In this document: positions 34,000-46,449 of the stretch, piece by piece
Layout: each line of letters starts with the position of its first letter
Numbering within the stretch: the stretch's first letter is position 1
NCBI RefSeq assembly: GCF_030272615.1
Contig: NC_081410.1
Coordinates: 508,926,942 to 508,990,941 of the forward strand
Reading direction: 5' to 3'
Origin: Cryptomeria japonica
Lineage: Eukaryota; Streptophyta; Pinopsida; Cupressales; Cupressaceae
Length of the DNA stretch: 64,000 nt
Program-made: the position numbers and the translations under genes
Notes under the pieces: model-generated
Database searches by the model: none
The model's input: the letters and a program-made list of their open reading frames with translations, nothing else
Told to the model about the DNA's origin: nothing

Positions 34000-35195
34000 C
34001 CTCCTAATGTGTAAAGGATGAAACCCTTCACATAGTTTGGATTTACTAAGGTAGGAGGTTGAGCAATGTCTTGTTTGATCTAGTCAAATCCATCTTTCCC
34101 TTCATTGGTTCATTTTAAAGGTAGATCCTTCTTGAGCATGGTGGTGAGAGGATTGACCAAGGTTGTAAGGTTTGGAATAAACCTTCTAACAAAGTTGATT
34201 CATACTAGAAAGCTTTGAAGGCCTTTCTTGTGATGTGGAAGTGGAAGAGACACAATAGCTTCCACTCTCTCTGGGTCTATGGCCAAGCCATCATTGAATA
34301 CAATGTGTCCTAGTAGTATTCCCTGATTAGTAGCAAATACACAATTATTAGGGTTCAAAGACACACCATACTCTCTTCACCTTTTGAATACTTTCTCAAG
34401 GTTAGAAAAGTGGTCTACTGCATGAGTGGAGTATACAGTGATATCATCAAAATATACTAGTACAAATTCTATCAAAACTCCCTTAAAGGCAATATCCATG
34501 GCTCTTTAAAAATTTGTACCTACATTTGTTAGTCCAAAGGGCATTTTGCAATAGGCATAAGTGCCCCACTTAGTGGTAAATTCAGTCTTAAATTGGTCTG
34601 ATTCTTGGGCTAGGATCTAATTATAACCTGAGTATCCATCCAAGAATGAAATTTTTTTTTAGCCACTAACTTTGGCTAAAATGTGTTCCCTAGAAGGGAG
34701 GGGATAATGATCTTTGAGGGCTCAGATCTATTGAGGTCCCTAAAGTCTACACACAATCTGGTTTCCCCAATCTTCTTCCTAACTAGAACAAGATTAGTTA
34801 CCTAAAGAATGCTTGTTTGGAAAAATAATCCTAGATTCTATAAGCTTGGATAGCTCCTTCCTCATCAAAGGATCAATTTTGGGGTTCATAGGTCTTTGAT
34901 TTTTTCTCACGGGCTTTGCACCAGAATCTAATTCTATGGTATTTTGGGCTAAACTAGGGTCAAACCCTTTTGGACCCTCATATGTGTAAGAAAAAATATT
35001 ACTATACTCTTGACAAAGATCGACAAAAGTACCTTGATCACTTTGGGAACATATCTCTCCCAATTTGAGAGCTCTTTCATCAGCTATAGGGACTGATCCA
35101 TAGTCTTCTTTCTTTGTGGCTAGGTTCATTGCTCTCCCTTTCATCCGATCATCAGTGTTGAAGATCCCCTTCAAGGTGATCAACCCCTTGGGCAT
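34000..35195 (-). pseudogene. Reverse transcriptase of element F
   Basis: 35195-34794 is open and holds FVDLCQEYSNIFSYTYEGPK and KPVRKNQRPMNPKIDPLMRK with ELSKLIESRIIFP. After a stop the RT motifs ETRLCVDFRDLNRS, MDIAFKGVLIEFVLVYFDDI (box YFDD) and LLGHIVFNDGLAIDPERVEA follow in order. Many stops. Confidence 0.82.
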
Positions 35196-35297
35196 CTTGT
35201 CTTAGCTCAGCTGCATTATTTGATGTCCATATTGGTCTTGCAGCATGCTCTTCTTTTTATGTGATAACTCTGCTTCATCTTGTAGGAAGCGCACAAT

Positions 35298-35850
35298 CTA
35301 CTGATCAGAGTAAAAACCTTGCCAATTCACTTGATTATCAGGCACTACAGGTCTCACCACAAGTTTGATCTGTTGTTCTCTTTTTGATGCAAAATGAGAT
35401 GGGATGTCATGTTGAGCGCCAATAGTTGGTAATCTATCAGCATGTTTATTCTGATTCCTAGGGACACTAGAAATATTGAAGGCCTCAAAACCTTCAATTA
35501 GGCCCCATGCTCTATGCTTGTAGGACTTGAGTAGGTTGTTCTTGGTGGTACTTTGAGCTCTAACCCGATTTACAACAAACTCACTATCTCCATGCACCCT
35601 TAAGGAGTTAATCCCTTTTCTTTGTGTTGCTTGGAGATCCAAAACTAGAGCTTCATACTAAGCTACATTATTAGTGAAATTGAAATGAAGTCTGAATGAA
35701 AAGTAATATTTCTCCCCTTAAGGATAAATTATTAACACATCGACCCCTACACCATTGTTGTTCCTTAAGCCATCAAAGAACATATCCCATAGCCCATGTG
35801 TGTCATTGTCTTCTTTTGAGAGGTTGGGGATAGGGGCATGCTACTCATGG
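35298..35850 (-). pseudogene. Archaeal-type RNase H of element F, upstream of RT
   Basis: WDMFFDGLRNNNGVGVDVLI, FRLHFNFTNNVA (stop) YEALVLDLQATQRKGINSLR, VHGDSEFVVNRVR and SVPRNQNKHADRL show the Asp-Glu-Asp-Asp pattern of the second RNase H found in Tat-type elements. It lies between protease and RT. E and G carry it after the Ty3-type RNase H. A short RPVVPDNQVNWQGFYSDQ segment links it to RT. Confidence 0.82.
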
Positions 35851-35939
35851 ATCCAATATGTACCTAGGCCCATGTCATTGATGTTATTAATGGGATTAAA
35901 TTGAAATGCATTTTCCCATTCATCAAGTAGGAAATCAGG

Positions 35940-36470
35940 AACCTCCTCCAACTAAGTTACATGCCCTCTTATTGAAATTTCTTCTTTTGCCTCATGGAGG
36001 TTACAATTCATGTTGACAGGACTTGGGGTATAGGGCTCTATATGATCATTGGAAATAGGGTCAACCCTAATGGTTACTTTGGTGCCATATCTTGTCCTAA
36101 AAAACATGTGAGACCAATCTAGAGATAGATAGCCACCTAGGTTAGCAATGAATTCCGTAGATAAGAAAATGATAAAATAAGGAGGGAGGTCAATCACTGA
36201 AATATCTTACAACACACTACAACCCAAAAAGACATGCAAGGTTAGATTTAAATCCTTGATGACCCCAACAATCTAAACTGATGTGCCATAAATTTGCATA
36301 GCTCTTTTGGTGATAGGTTCATATTTGATACCTAGGTGGCCATCTATCCCCTTAGGCATAATTGAACTACTAGCCCCACTATCTATCATACAATTATGAG
36401 CTAGTTTATCTCCTATGATTAATAATAGATAAAAGGGGGGGAGGCTTACTGATTTTCTTTGGATTCTCTA
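35940..36470 (-). pseudogene. Aspartic protease of element F
   Basis: CMIDSGASSSIMPKG (about 36395-36350, a classic D-S-G-A), GVIKDLNLTL and DLPPYFIIFLSTEFIANLGG, then YLSLDWSHMFF. Frame is open at 36197-35952 after a stop. Confidence 0.75.
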
Positions 36471-36479
36471 CATCCAACT

Positions 36480-38255
36480 TGGGCTAAACCAAGCTTTTAG
36501 AAATTGAAGAGCTACAACCTTGACTGGCTCCTTCTGTAAAATCCATCCTCTTTATTGCCTCTTGAAGTAGGTATGTCTGAGATGGGATAGCAAGAGTATC
36601 CCACATAGATACATTGGTATTGGCTCTCTTCATCTATTCAACAATATTAAAGGGAATGGTAGCCTTAGCATTGACCTTTGCAACAAAAAGGTCCAGTTTT
36701 GATATTATAAGATCCTTAAGAGATTCTCTTTGCATGACATTTTGAGTCAAATCTTTCTCTTTATTTGGAGCACCCACCTTATTAGGGGTCTTTGGAATTT
36801 TCGTATTCATAGGAGCTTGTGGATTTTGAGTTTTTGTACTAGAAGAAACAACAAGGTCTATGGCCCTTGTTTTTGATCTTGTATTGTTGGTCACATTGTC
36901 CCCACTTGTTTGGCTTATTCCACAACAAATCAACCTCCTGCCAGTTCATAAAAGTTGTATCTCCTTGTGGATAACTAGAGCTATCAACAAAATATTTCTA
37001 CCTTGATGTTGTTGGCTTACTTTGTGTAGATAATTTTACTCTAGTGGTCCTTCCCTTGAAAATTGGATCACTTTTGTAGATAATTTTGATTTTGTTGTTG
37101 GTAAGGCTTATTGTTTTGAAATTGTTTCCTCTTCAAGGTCACCAATTCATTGCTAAGTCCCTACATCAATGTCTTAAGCTCTTTCAATTTTGATGGTGAT
37201 CGAGTAGGTGCAAGTGTAAGTTGATGGCTTGTTGATGTTGTTGGTATTGGTGCTAAAATAGATTGTTGGGTAGGAGCCTCTAAAATAAGGGTATTGGAGG
37301 TCTAGGGGATAACTTCCTAGCCAATATTAAATAATTGTTTTCCCTTGTGGTAGTACCATATACCCTTGGAAGGTTATCTCGTCCCATATACTAAATCATA
37401 GTGGCAATGTCACTATTTAGAGTCTTAATAAAATACCAAAAAATATGGTTTGATGAAGGGTTTATTAATGATGGGATTCTATCTCATGTCTTTTGAAATA
37501 TATAGTTAAAATCAACCATAAAATCATGGGGTACTCTTTTGATTATATTTAGATGCTCCATTAGTGACAGATGGTCACTTTTGTCTTCAAAATGTTTGCA
37601 TAACTTCTCCCCTAACTCATCCCAAATATGAACTAAGCTAGGAGCTAGTCCTTTGTACCATTGAAGGGCCTTTCCTTTGAATTATGTAGAAAGAAGCCTC
37701 ACTGCAACATTGCCTTCAGTAAAATCAAACACAACACAAATGCTTGACACATCTTGAATGTGTTCCTCCAGGGAGGTAGATGTCTCTCTAGTAAAATATG
37801 GTAAAGCCTTCAAGACTGCTGCTAGAATGTTATCCTTTTGAGTTAGGACAAAGAGGTTGCCATCATCAAAGGTGACAAAGGTGTGTGCTCTAGAAATTTC
37901 CATGGAAAAACTTTGCCTATTGATAAGGATGACATGACCTTTGGGCTATGATAATCTTGTAATAAGAGGGGTAGAATGGGACCTTAGGGGTGTAGATGCT
38001 TCAACTTGAGTTCCCCTAATAGGTGACAATGAGATCCTACCTCTAGTTCTATTATAACTTGAATAAGGAAGTTACGTAAATTGAAAATTACCTCTAGATT
38101 ATGATCTAGTTTATCTTCTTGGCATAAAGTTGCAACTAGTATCATCAAGAGTTTGAATTTCTCTTTGAGAGTTAGCAAGTTCTTGATTGGTTGCCTCCAA
38201 AGGGAGGGATGCTAAGAGCGACACTAAATCCTTAGCTTGAATGTTGAAAAACCAC
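36480..38255 (-). pseudogene. gag of element F
   Basis: Retrotrans_gag-type reading: FDFTEGNVAVRLLST, a stop, FKGKALQWYQGLAPSLVHIW and LMEHLNIIKRVPHDFMVDFN, then a Lys/Asn-rich linker (36933-36634) with no intact zinc knuckle. Many stops. Confidence 0.65.
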
Positions 38256-38272
38256 TCCCACGGGGTGTGCCA
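38256..38272 (-). other. Primer binding site of element F
   Basis: TGGCACACCCCGTGGGA on the minus strand, five bases after the LTR end at 38278. Shared with D apart from one base. The CCA-complement (TGG) start fits a tRNA 3' end; the tRNA is not identified. Confidence 0.75.
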
Positions 38273-38277
38273 AAAAT

Positions 38278-40303
38278 TGTTGTAACAAAAGTTGCACCCT
38301 ATGATGACCGCCCTTTATCATCAACCTTGTGAAACATGAAAACAACCTCCTGATTATGGGACTTGTAGCAATGAGGTTGAGTCTCTAGAGAAGGTTGGCT
38401 TCCTATCAATCTTGATTTCAATAGTACCTAATCTAGTGATTTTGAGAGAGGAAAGGGAGAAGGAGAGAATTCTTAAAAGATGGGAAAATATTTTCACCTA
38501 GATGGAATGTGATCTTGCTTCCTACAACTTCACAAAACATTAACAAAATCTCTCTGAGTATGCACAAAATCTATCCAAATCTGTCAGCATAGGGAATGTG
38601 AAGGTAGGATTCTTATGAATAACAATAAGAACTACACTTAGTTCACAAATGAAATCAAAAGAGGAGAATAAAATAGTCACATGTAACCTAAAATAACCAA
38701 AAGGGAAAAATTTACTCAAGAACGTAAAATTTACATAGATTATGAAAACTGAATAAGGCAAGATAAGCCAATTTTATTCATGTGAAGGCAAGGGGACATT
38801 TATAGTTGCAAGAAAACAAGGGTTCTGCCAGAGAGAAAAAAGGAGAAGAGCCCCCCTAGAAAGATACAAAAATTGCCTTTATAGATAAGGCATAACTTTA
38901 AATCAAACCACCAGTTAAGAAAATCTAACCCTCACCTAGGGTTAGGTTATAATACCTCAGAAGGGAGTTCAAATCAGAGAATGATCTGATGGCATGCCAA
39001 ATCTCTATAAAAATGTCCTCTGCCTTTGGGAAAGCAAACTCCCTTATAGAAAAGGGGAAACCTTTGCATAGAAAGGGTCTGAGTACACTTGCAAAGCCTC
39101 AAAAGTCCTCATATCACATTGAAGAGGAATGGTAGCATTCAAAATTGGTTCCAATAGCCACCTCTAGAGTAATGGCAAAAACTTCTGGTAGTTGGGTCAA
39201 GATTTGATCACATTTTGCATGCCAACTGAGAAGAAAAAGTGTCTTGACCACTGGGTCAACAACCAACACACATAGATGAGTTTAAATGCTAACAACCACT
39301 ATAGATTTGAATATTGGCCATCATACAATTGATTTGTTGGAAGATGGATGCAAGATATTTCCCCACATAGTCACCCATTAGGCCCAACAATAGTTTAAAA
39401 CATAGTCATTCGATTAGGTTTTAAGTGAAATTGGGCAATTGGGATCAGACCACGCAATAGGGTAGGTCCACCAAAGACCATGTAGGCCTCAAAATGATTA
39501 GATGGCCAACATTCCTCTAAGGGAAAAAGGGCGGTAAAAAAAAAGGAGGCCACACAACCACGATAGCCATTAGATGAGAAAAATGGTCCCCACAAGCACA
39601 TATAAGCACCTATATTAGTAGGCACATGCCCATCACAATAACTCAACACTTGGGCAAGCGGGAAAGGGGCTCTCATCGAGTCTGGAGTAACTGCCATGAA
39701 ACCACCACATCAGACTGCAAACCCACTTGGATGAACTCAACACTCACCCAGGCATAAGAGATCACTCCATTAAGGCCCAAATAAAAGGCTGAAGACCTCC
39801 ACATCACCTAGACCCCACCACATCCATGTTGACTCCAAACAGAGGGAGATTTGATAGCTTGACACTCAGGTAGATCAAAAACCTTAGCCCGTTGAGTCTT
39901 GAGTAACTGGCACATCAAATAGAGGGACCATCCACTAGGGAGAAACAAGGGAACTCGACACTACGTAGGGGAGAGAAGCTCATCCTAATGAGTCCTAAGT
40001 AGATGAAATGTCACGATGATCTACCAGCCTATATGAGAAAACTAGGAGACTATCCTCTTGAAGACAAAGGACCCTTCAGATTGTCATGCTATGTGAATTT
40101 GATAGACTGAAGAGGTCAACTCAAAAATAGAAAATGAGGATTTCAAAAAATATGCTAAGGAGAAAAAGACTCTTGTCTATAGCAAATATGAATAACATGA
40201 AGTTTATGCAAGAAAATTTGGTACACGTAAGACAAAGGCTATACACAACTACTTGAATTTCTCAGAATGGATCTGTAGCTAATTTGACAGAAAAAGGTCA
40301 ACA
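38278..40303 (-). repeat. 5' LTR of element F
   Basis: 2026 bp, from TGTTGTAACAAAAG to AGGTCAACA on the plus strand. Parallel to 30134-32097 with many small differences, so F is old. Confidence 0.87.
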
Positions 40304-40579
40304 ATTCCTTTACAAATTTATGTTTATGAAACATGTTTTGGACATGGAAAAAATCTTTTTAAGCCCACTAAAGCCTCTAAGAGACCATCCCTTAATGTCA
40401 ATGTCATCTTTTCTTCTAATTAACTTTCATTAATATATCTTGAATACATTGTTTCCGATTCTCATCCTCCTTCCTTGGATATCTTTTATACTAATGATTT
40501 CTTGGTTGATTTTTTATAGGTTTATGATAGTCTTCCTCACTATCACCATAATCACAGGCTTCCTGATTGTTTTATTGTT

Positions 40580-41540
40580 GAAGCGTACTTGGGGAAGGCC
40601 ACTGAATTAGGCAATAATAACGATGAGTTGATACATCAATATCCTCAACCAATGGATATTCCCCCAAAAATTAATCTTCTTGTGAGTGATACCATTGATG
40701 TTAAAATGGATCCTTATAATGAAGAAAATATCATAAAGATTGGGAAGTGTTTAAGTGATGATGAAGAAAAGTAATAGTCTATCCTATTACATGAATTCCC
40801 TAGAATATTTGCTTCGATTTATTTTGATATGCCTAGAATTGATCCTATAATTATGACTGAAAATGTTGTATTGATTCCTAATACTATACTCATGAATACA
40901 AATATTAGGAAAATGAATCCGAAAAATAGCTTTGCTTGTCAAATATGAAATTGAAAAACTTCTAGAAGATAGCTTTATTTTCTCTATTTATTATTCCCCT
41001 TGTAGTTTGAATATTATTGTCACAACTAAACTTGAGAACAAGATTATACTATGTACTAATTTTTGAGATCTTAATAAGGCTTCTTTGAAGGATGATTTTT
41101 GACTTTCGAATATTGGTATGATACTATATTCTACTGTCGATCATTCTTTGTTACCCTTTATGGATGGTTTCTCTAGATATAATCAAATCTTTATTTTTAT
41201 CCTCTAGACTATCTCAAAATTACTTTCACCAATCCTTCGGGTATGTCTTGTTGGGTTAAAAACTACTCGCACTATCTATCAATGTGCTATGATTCTCACC
41301 TTTCATGATTATATGCATAAAATATTGGAAGATTACGTCGATGATAGTGGATAGTGGAAAACTATCAGGATTCACTTGAATATCCCAAAAATGTTTTTTT
41401 TGTGTGGATAGTGGAAAACTATCAGGATTCATAGTTTTGTGATGTGATATTTAGGTGGATAGGAGAAAAATAGATTCCATAGTAAGCATTCCACCCCCTT
41501 TAAATATCTCTCAATTGTGAATCTTACATGGAAACATTCA
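40580..41540 (+). pseudogene. Reverse transcriptase of element G
   Basis: FPRIFASIYFDMPRIDPIIM, then LLVKYEIEKLLEDSFIF, LPFMDGFSRYNQI and YVDD (41334-41345), spread over three frames. The end is marred by a local duplication of GTGGATAGTGGAAAACTATC (41347 and 41402). Matches the RT of E motif by motif. Confidence 0.75.
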
Positions 41541-42420
41541 AGCTATCCATAAGTTCATATCACAACTTGTGGACCAGACTTTCCCTACTCAATTACTTAA
41601 GAAAGATACTATCTTTTGATGAAATGTGGATTGTCAAATTTTTTTTGAGGATCTAAAAACTTATTTGGCTAATCCTCCTGTCTTGCAGCCTACTATTCGT
41701 ACTCAACTTTCTTTATACTACTGCCTCTTCTCATGCTCTATCAGTTCTATTGGCACAACATAATAGTGATGGTAAGAATGTTCAATTTATTATATAAGCC
41801 ACACTTTATTTGATTTTGATGTCCGATATACTTTGATTGAAAGACAATGTGTTTCTCTTACTTTTACAACTCAAAAGTTGAGACAAATGTATCTTTTAAA
41901 TGTTTAGACACCTTTTATCATCAAATTTGATCCCTTAAAATATTTCCTTTCTAAAAATGATATTTTTAGATGGCTATAAAAATGGGTTATGATGTTAATT
42001 GAATTTGACCTTAAATTCGTTTCCCAAAAAGAAATTAAAGGACAAGATTTAACTAGCCATTTAGTTGATTCTCCTTCACTTCTCACTCTACCTAATCAGG
42101 AGTCCTTTCATGATGACTTTGCTCCTCCTATTGATATTAATAAAAATTGGGAATTGTAGTTTGATGGATCTAAGAGTTCAACTAGTTAATGTGTTGGTGT
42201 CATTTTAACACCACCTTAAGGAAAACCAATCCCTTTATCATATTTCCTCAATTTCCTTTTTACTAACAATATTGCTAAGTCTGAAGCCCTTATTTATGAT
42301 TTCAAAGTGGTTTTATCTCTTAATGTTCAATATTTTTGTATCTATGGTGATTCATAGTTGATTATAAGACAAGTTACGTGAACTTATCCCTCATATCCCT
42401 TGAAGTTCCTACTATAAATT
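41541..42420 (+). pseudogene. Ty3-type and archaeal-type RNase H of element G
   Basis: Ty3-type part near 41680-42080: SHALSVLLAQHNSDGKNVQF, then SLLTFTTQKLRQM (frames mixed) and MLIEFDLKFVSQKEIKGQDL. Archaeal-type part near 42150-42390: FDGSKSSTS, GVILTPP, FLFTNNIAKSEALIYDFK and YFCIYGDS. Same order as in E. Confidence 0.7.
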
Positions 42421-42839
42421 ATCAGTTTACTATTCACAATCATTCTTCTCCCACTATTACTCATAGTCCTAGTGATGTGTCTAGTTGTTATTCTTTATAG
42501 TTTTATGAATGTACTATCATATCTCACAAAATCATATGGATGATACTTTTCTAGATTTCAAATCTAAAAACACTAGACCTAGAATTCATAAACTCATTGT
42601 GTGATACATTATTCTTTCTAGTGTCCTTTATAGAAGGGGTTATAATGGTCTTCTCTTTTGTTGTCTCTAAAAGGACAAGATCCCTTTTTCTCTCAAGGAG
42701 GCACATTCAAGTGCTTGTGGGGGCAATTATGGTGGTAAATCTTTGGTTTAAAGGTTTCTCTGAATGGAATAGTATTGACAAACCATAGAAAAAGTTTCCT
42801 TTGCCTTTCTCAAAAAGTGTTAGCAACATAACAATTTAA
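42421..42839 (+). other. Decayed RNase H/integrase linker of G
   Basis: Should hold the zinc-binding N-terminus of integrase; only weak traces are legible. No other feature seen. Confidence 0.4.
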
Positions 42840-43400
42840 TTTATGCTCATGGACACGAACTTAGGTCACAAGTTGCCTCTTGGCCCTTTTCCTTGTGGGG
42901 TTTGGATCTTATTGGTAAAAATTTTCCTCCTTCCCAAGAACATACGTTCATTCTTACTACCAGAAATTATTTTACGAAGTGGGTAGAAGTTGTTCCTCTT
43001 TGATCCACTGTTGCTAATGTAATCTATTAGTTCCTTCTATATAACATTACTTCTCGATTTGGTATAGCTTCCACTTTTATTTTTAATAATGGTAACTCAT
43101 TTAAGAAGAAATTAGATGTGAATAAATTCCTTCAGAAATATCGCATTCAACATCGTCTTTCTACACCATACTATTCTCAATCAAATAATCAAGATAAAGC
43201 TTCTAATAGGACCATTAAACAAATTCTTCATAAGACTATAAATAAGCATGGTAAGGATTGGAATACTTAGTTGACCTAAGTTCTTTTGGCCGATCAAACA
43301 AGTGTCACATAGCTATGGCTACTACTCCTTATAATCTTGTTTATGGGGCTGACATAATTATGGCCTTTGGAGTTAGAGATTCCTTCTCTAAGAATCTCTA
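42840..43400 (+). pseudogene. Integrase core of element G
   Basis: LWGLDLIGKNFPPSQEHTFI and TTRNYFTKWVEVVPL carry the first Asp; TFIFNNGNSFKK has Asn in place of the second Asp; HRLSTPYYSQSNNQDKASNR has Lys in the Glu position. Inactive. Confidence 0.75.
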
Positions 43401-43830
43401 TTAAGGGCATAATTGATGTTCACTCTTATCTAGAAAAATGTCTTCGGCAACTTGAAATGCATATTCAAGCCTATTAAGCATATTCTTGAAATATCTTCAA
43501 TATTCTCTCTTAAGGGCATAATTTATGATGACTCTTATGATGACTCCTATCGAGCATTTTCAAGCCTATCATAAGAATTTACAATGAATATACAATGACA
43601 AGCTTATTAAACATCCCTTCTTTGTGGGTGATTTGGTAATTTATGAGAACTAGTGCAATATGAATGCTTTGTCAAAAGGGAAAGGAAAGTTTAACCCAAA
43701 CTGGCTTGGACCATACATCATCATTGGTGTCTATGGATCAAATGCTTATAAAATTGTACATATGGAAGGTATACCTCTTAAGGAACCCATAAATACTATG
43801 CATCTTTGTAGATATTATGCTAAAAAAATT
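43401..43830 (+). pseudogene. Integrase C-terminus of element G
   Basis: From 43660: GKGKFNPNWLGPYIIIGVYG, AYKIVHMEGIPLKEPINTMH and LCRYYA, the GPY/F module that binds DNA. Similar to the ends of D and E. Confidence 0.8.
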
Positions 43831-44472
43831 CTCTTCCTTTCTTTCTCTCCTTTGCTTTTCATCCTAATGGAGTGTCATGTTAGCATGTCTTCATTAAAAT
43901 ATATGATATTAGATAAATTTTATTTAGTATGTAATCTCTTACGAATTTACATTTTGTTTCGCTAGCTTATCATTCAATTTTATTTATGTATTATGTTAGA
44001 TTACATCATCTTGTGTTTACTTAATTTAATTAGATCACATTAGCAATATTATATGATGGAGGTATTCAGAAATCAATCACATGAATATTAAATTAAACAT
44101 ATATGTAAATTTTCCAAATTTGTTACTTTTAATCAAAGCAATGTGACACATTGTTTTGTAAGCTTTAGATACAACATATACATATCAACCACTAGTACAA
44201 AATGTGGTATCTATATCACCAACACTATGGATGGTGGTTATCTGAGTACTTTGGTCCCTTTCATGGTGGTCTCATGTGTGTGTTTCAATAGGTAGATGTA
44301 GACGTGGAACATGAGTGACTCCTCAATGGCTCCTCTGATCCTGATCCATCACTATACCCCTATACATCATTGACTCTATACAAGCCCTTGTAATCACATG
44401 GTGTAGAGGCTCCCTCTCCTCTCACTCAAACTCTAGCTCTATCCTAACTACATCAAAAAACATCCTCATGCC
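43831..44472 (+). other. 3' UTR of G, up to the E insertion
   Basis: AT-rich and without frames. Ends with ATGCC (44468-44472), the left target duplication of E. Confidence 0.55.
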
Positions 44473-45573
44473 TGAAGAGGGGAAAATAGATTAGAAGGTC
44501 AAATGATCAAAAACATAACGAAATAAACATGCAAAATGCTAAAATATCATGAAAATACCATTTCACCTTGCAATTTTACCTTCTCCTTCGGATTGAGCTT
44601 GATGAAGTGAAGGCGCCCTTTGATAATGCTCCACTTGATGTGCTCCTTTGATTACTGGATGTGGATTGCTCTCCAATATTGTGCACAAATGGAATAGATT
44701 TGCAAAATGATAAGGATGAGATGATCAAGTTGCCAGGATGATTTCCTAGGCTCAAAAGGGCAGCATAATCTTACAGGATTTCGAGATGTATTTGAATGAA
44801 GGGATGGAGCCCTTTATTTATAGGAAGAGGAGAGAAAAATAGATGGCTAGGATGGATTCGAGATGAAGGGCTAGGATTTACTTGTGAGCTCACACAAGGT
44901 CCAAGAGAAGGTGTGGAGACTAAGAAATATGCCTTAAAGGCATTTCATATCTCCACACTCCACAAGGTGCATTGGAGGAATTAAAATATTCTCCAAAAAA
45001 AGATATCATGGGGATTAGAGGAATAATAAAGAATTAAAAATTCCTTGGGAGAGGGGATTCTTGGAGGAATGTGAGATTTTGAAAATCTTACATTCACCTA
45101 GGAAAAGAGTATTTAAAAGCAAGGAGTTGACTTTGTGGTTAATCATGCTGATTAGCCATTAATGATTCATTAAGAGGGGGATTAGAGGAAATGTTAGGTG
45201 GGATTAGGATAATTTGACTAGGAGAGAGAATGAGTAGAGGGAATTAAAAAATTAGAAGAATAATGTTAAGTGAGTTTAGGGAGTTTCTAGAAGAATTTAT
45301 TAGGTTAATGATGAATTAAGAAGATGATTTGTAGGAATCATGTAGGTTAACTAATTAATTGAAATTAATTAGCTAAGAGGAAGATTTGTGAGGATTTGTT
45401 TTTTTAGAAGAATAAAGAAAGGGATTGATTTATTAAATAAATCAATCACATGCTATAGTGACAATATTAATTATATTTAATTAATATTGAGGAGAATTTG
45501 AATTAACATAATTAATTAATTAATTATGTGACTAATTAAAAATAATTAAAATAATTATTTTTAAGTGTCTACA
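44473..45573 (-). repeat. Inverted left LTR of element E
   Basis: Reverse complement of 58441-59539 with roughly 4 percent difference by eye, complete to the last base at both ends (TGAAGAGG ... TGTCTACA in plus reading). Followed by TTTTGCCC, the first bases of the complement of the polypurine tract. Confidence 0.9.
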
Positions 45574-45578
45574 TTTTG

Positions 45579-46449
45579 CCCTTCTCGCAGTGGGGGCTCG
45601 ATCTCATTGGGAAAATCCACCCTTCATCTTCCAACGAACATAAATTCATTATCACTACCACCGAATACTTCACCAAGTGGGTAGAGGCTATCCCTCTTAC
45701 TTTCACCACCGGCAAGCAAATATCCAAGTTCATCCTGAACTACCTAATCTACCTATATGGCATCACAAAAGTTATCATCACAAATAATGGTAAACAATTT
45801 AAATACCAGGATGTCAAAGAACTCTGCCAAAAATTCAACATCCAGCACCACTTCTCCACTCCATATTACCCCCAAGGCAATGGCCAAGCTGAGGCTTCTA
45901 ATAAAACCCTAATAAAAATCTTCAAAAAGACAGTCAATGAAGCAAGCCATGATTGGCACCTCCAAATCCATCTTGCATTGTGGGCCTACCGCACCTCCAT
46001 CCGCACCCCCATAGGTGCCACTCCTTATTCCCTAGTATTTGGTTCCAAAGCCATCCTTCCCATTGAGATCGAGATCCCCTCTCTAAGGGTATCGCTGCAA
46101 AACATCCTACCAGAAGAAGAATATAGAATTGCCTGCTTACAAGAGCTAGAATTATTAGATGAAAGGCGCCTCAACGCCTTGAAACATCTCCAGGTATATC
46201 AAAACCTTCTGTGCATGAGTTATCATAAAAAAGTCAAAACCCAAGAATTCCAAGTTGGTGATCTTGTCCTCATGGAGAATCAAAAAAATCTACAAGAAAG
46301 AGAAAAGAAAGGCAAGTTCGAGCCTAATTGGCTTGGACCATAAGTAATCATAGTGAAATATGGATCAGGAGCTTATCAGTTGGCTACTCTTGAAGGCGAT
46401 CCTATGGATGATCCAATGAATATCATGCACCTCAAAAGATTTTATGCTT
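45579..46449 (+). pseudogene. Partial second integrase copy of E
   Basis: PFSQWGLDLIGKIHPSS to the end of the GPY/F module, a near-identical copy of 55480-56345. It starts inside the integrase core, without zinc region. The second catalytic Asp is Asn (VIITNNGKQF), the Glu is present (GQAEASNKT). A stop at 46341 (GP, stop, VI) precedes the last 30 codons. It cannot be a working integrase. Confidence 0.88.

Larger units (their letters stand above)
30134..40303 (-). mobile_element. Element F: Ty3/Gypsy element with 2-kb LTRs and dual RNase H
   Basis: LTRs at 30134-32097 (first roughly 37 bp cut off by B) and 38278-40303, ends TGTTG...CAACA. The minus-strand order is LTR, primer site, gag, protease, archaeal-type RNase H, RT, Ty3-type RNase H, integrase, LTR. 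All genes carry many stops and frame changes. The right flank is ATTCC (40304-40308); its partner lies outside the window. It interrupts G upstream of the RT of G. Confidence 0.87.
40304..44472 (+). mobile_element. Element G, left part: decayed Ty3/Gypsy (Tat-like) pol
   Basis: Plus-strand RT, Ty3-type RNase H, archaeal-type RNase H and integrase in that order, all with many stops. Its gag and protease must lie left of F, outside the window. Its 3' UTR is split by E at 44472. Beyond E it continues at 59545 with an antisense PMD gene, a polypurine tract and a presumed 3' LTR. Confidence 0.78.

Noticed and set aside
44473-45573. Left LTR of E as an independent solo LTR
   Set aside because: A solo LTR would have its own duplication on both sides; instead ATGCC is found left of it and right of the far LTR, and PPT bases follow it directly.
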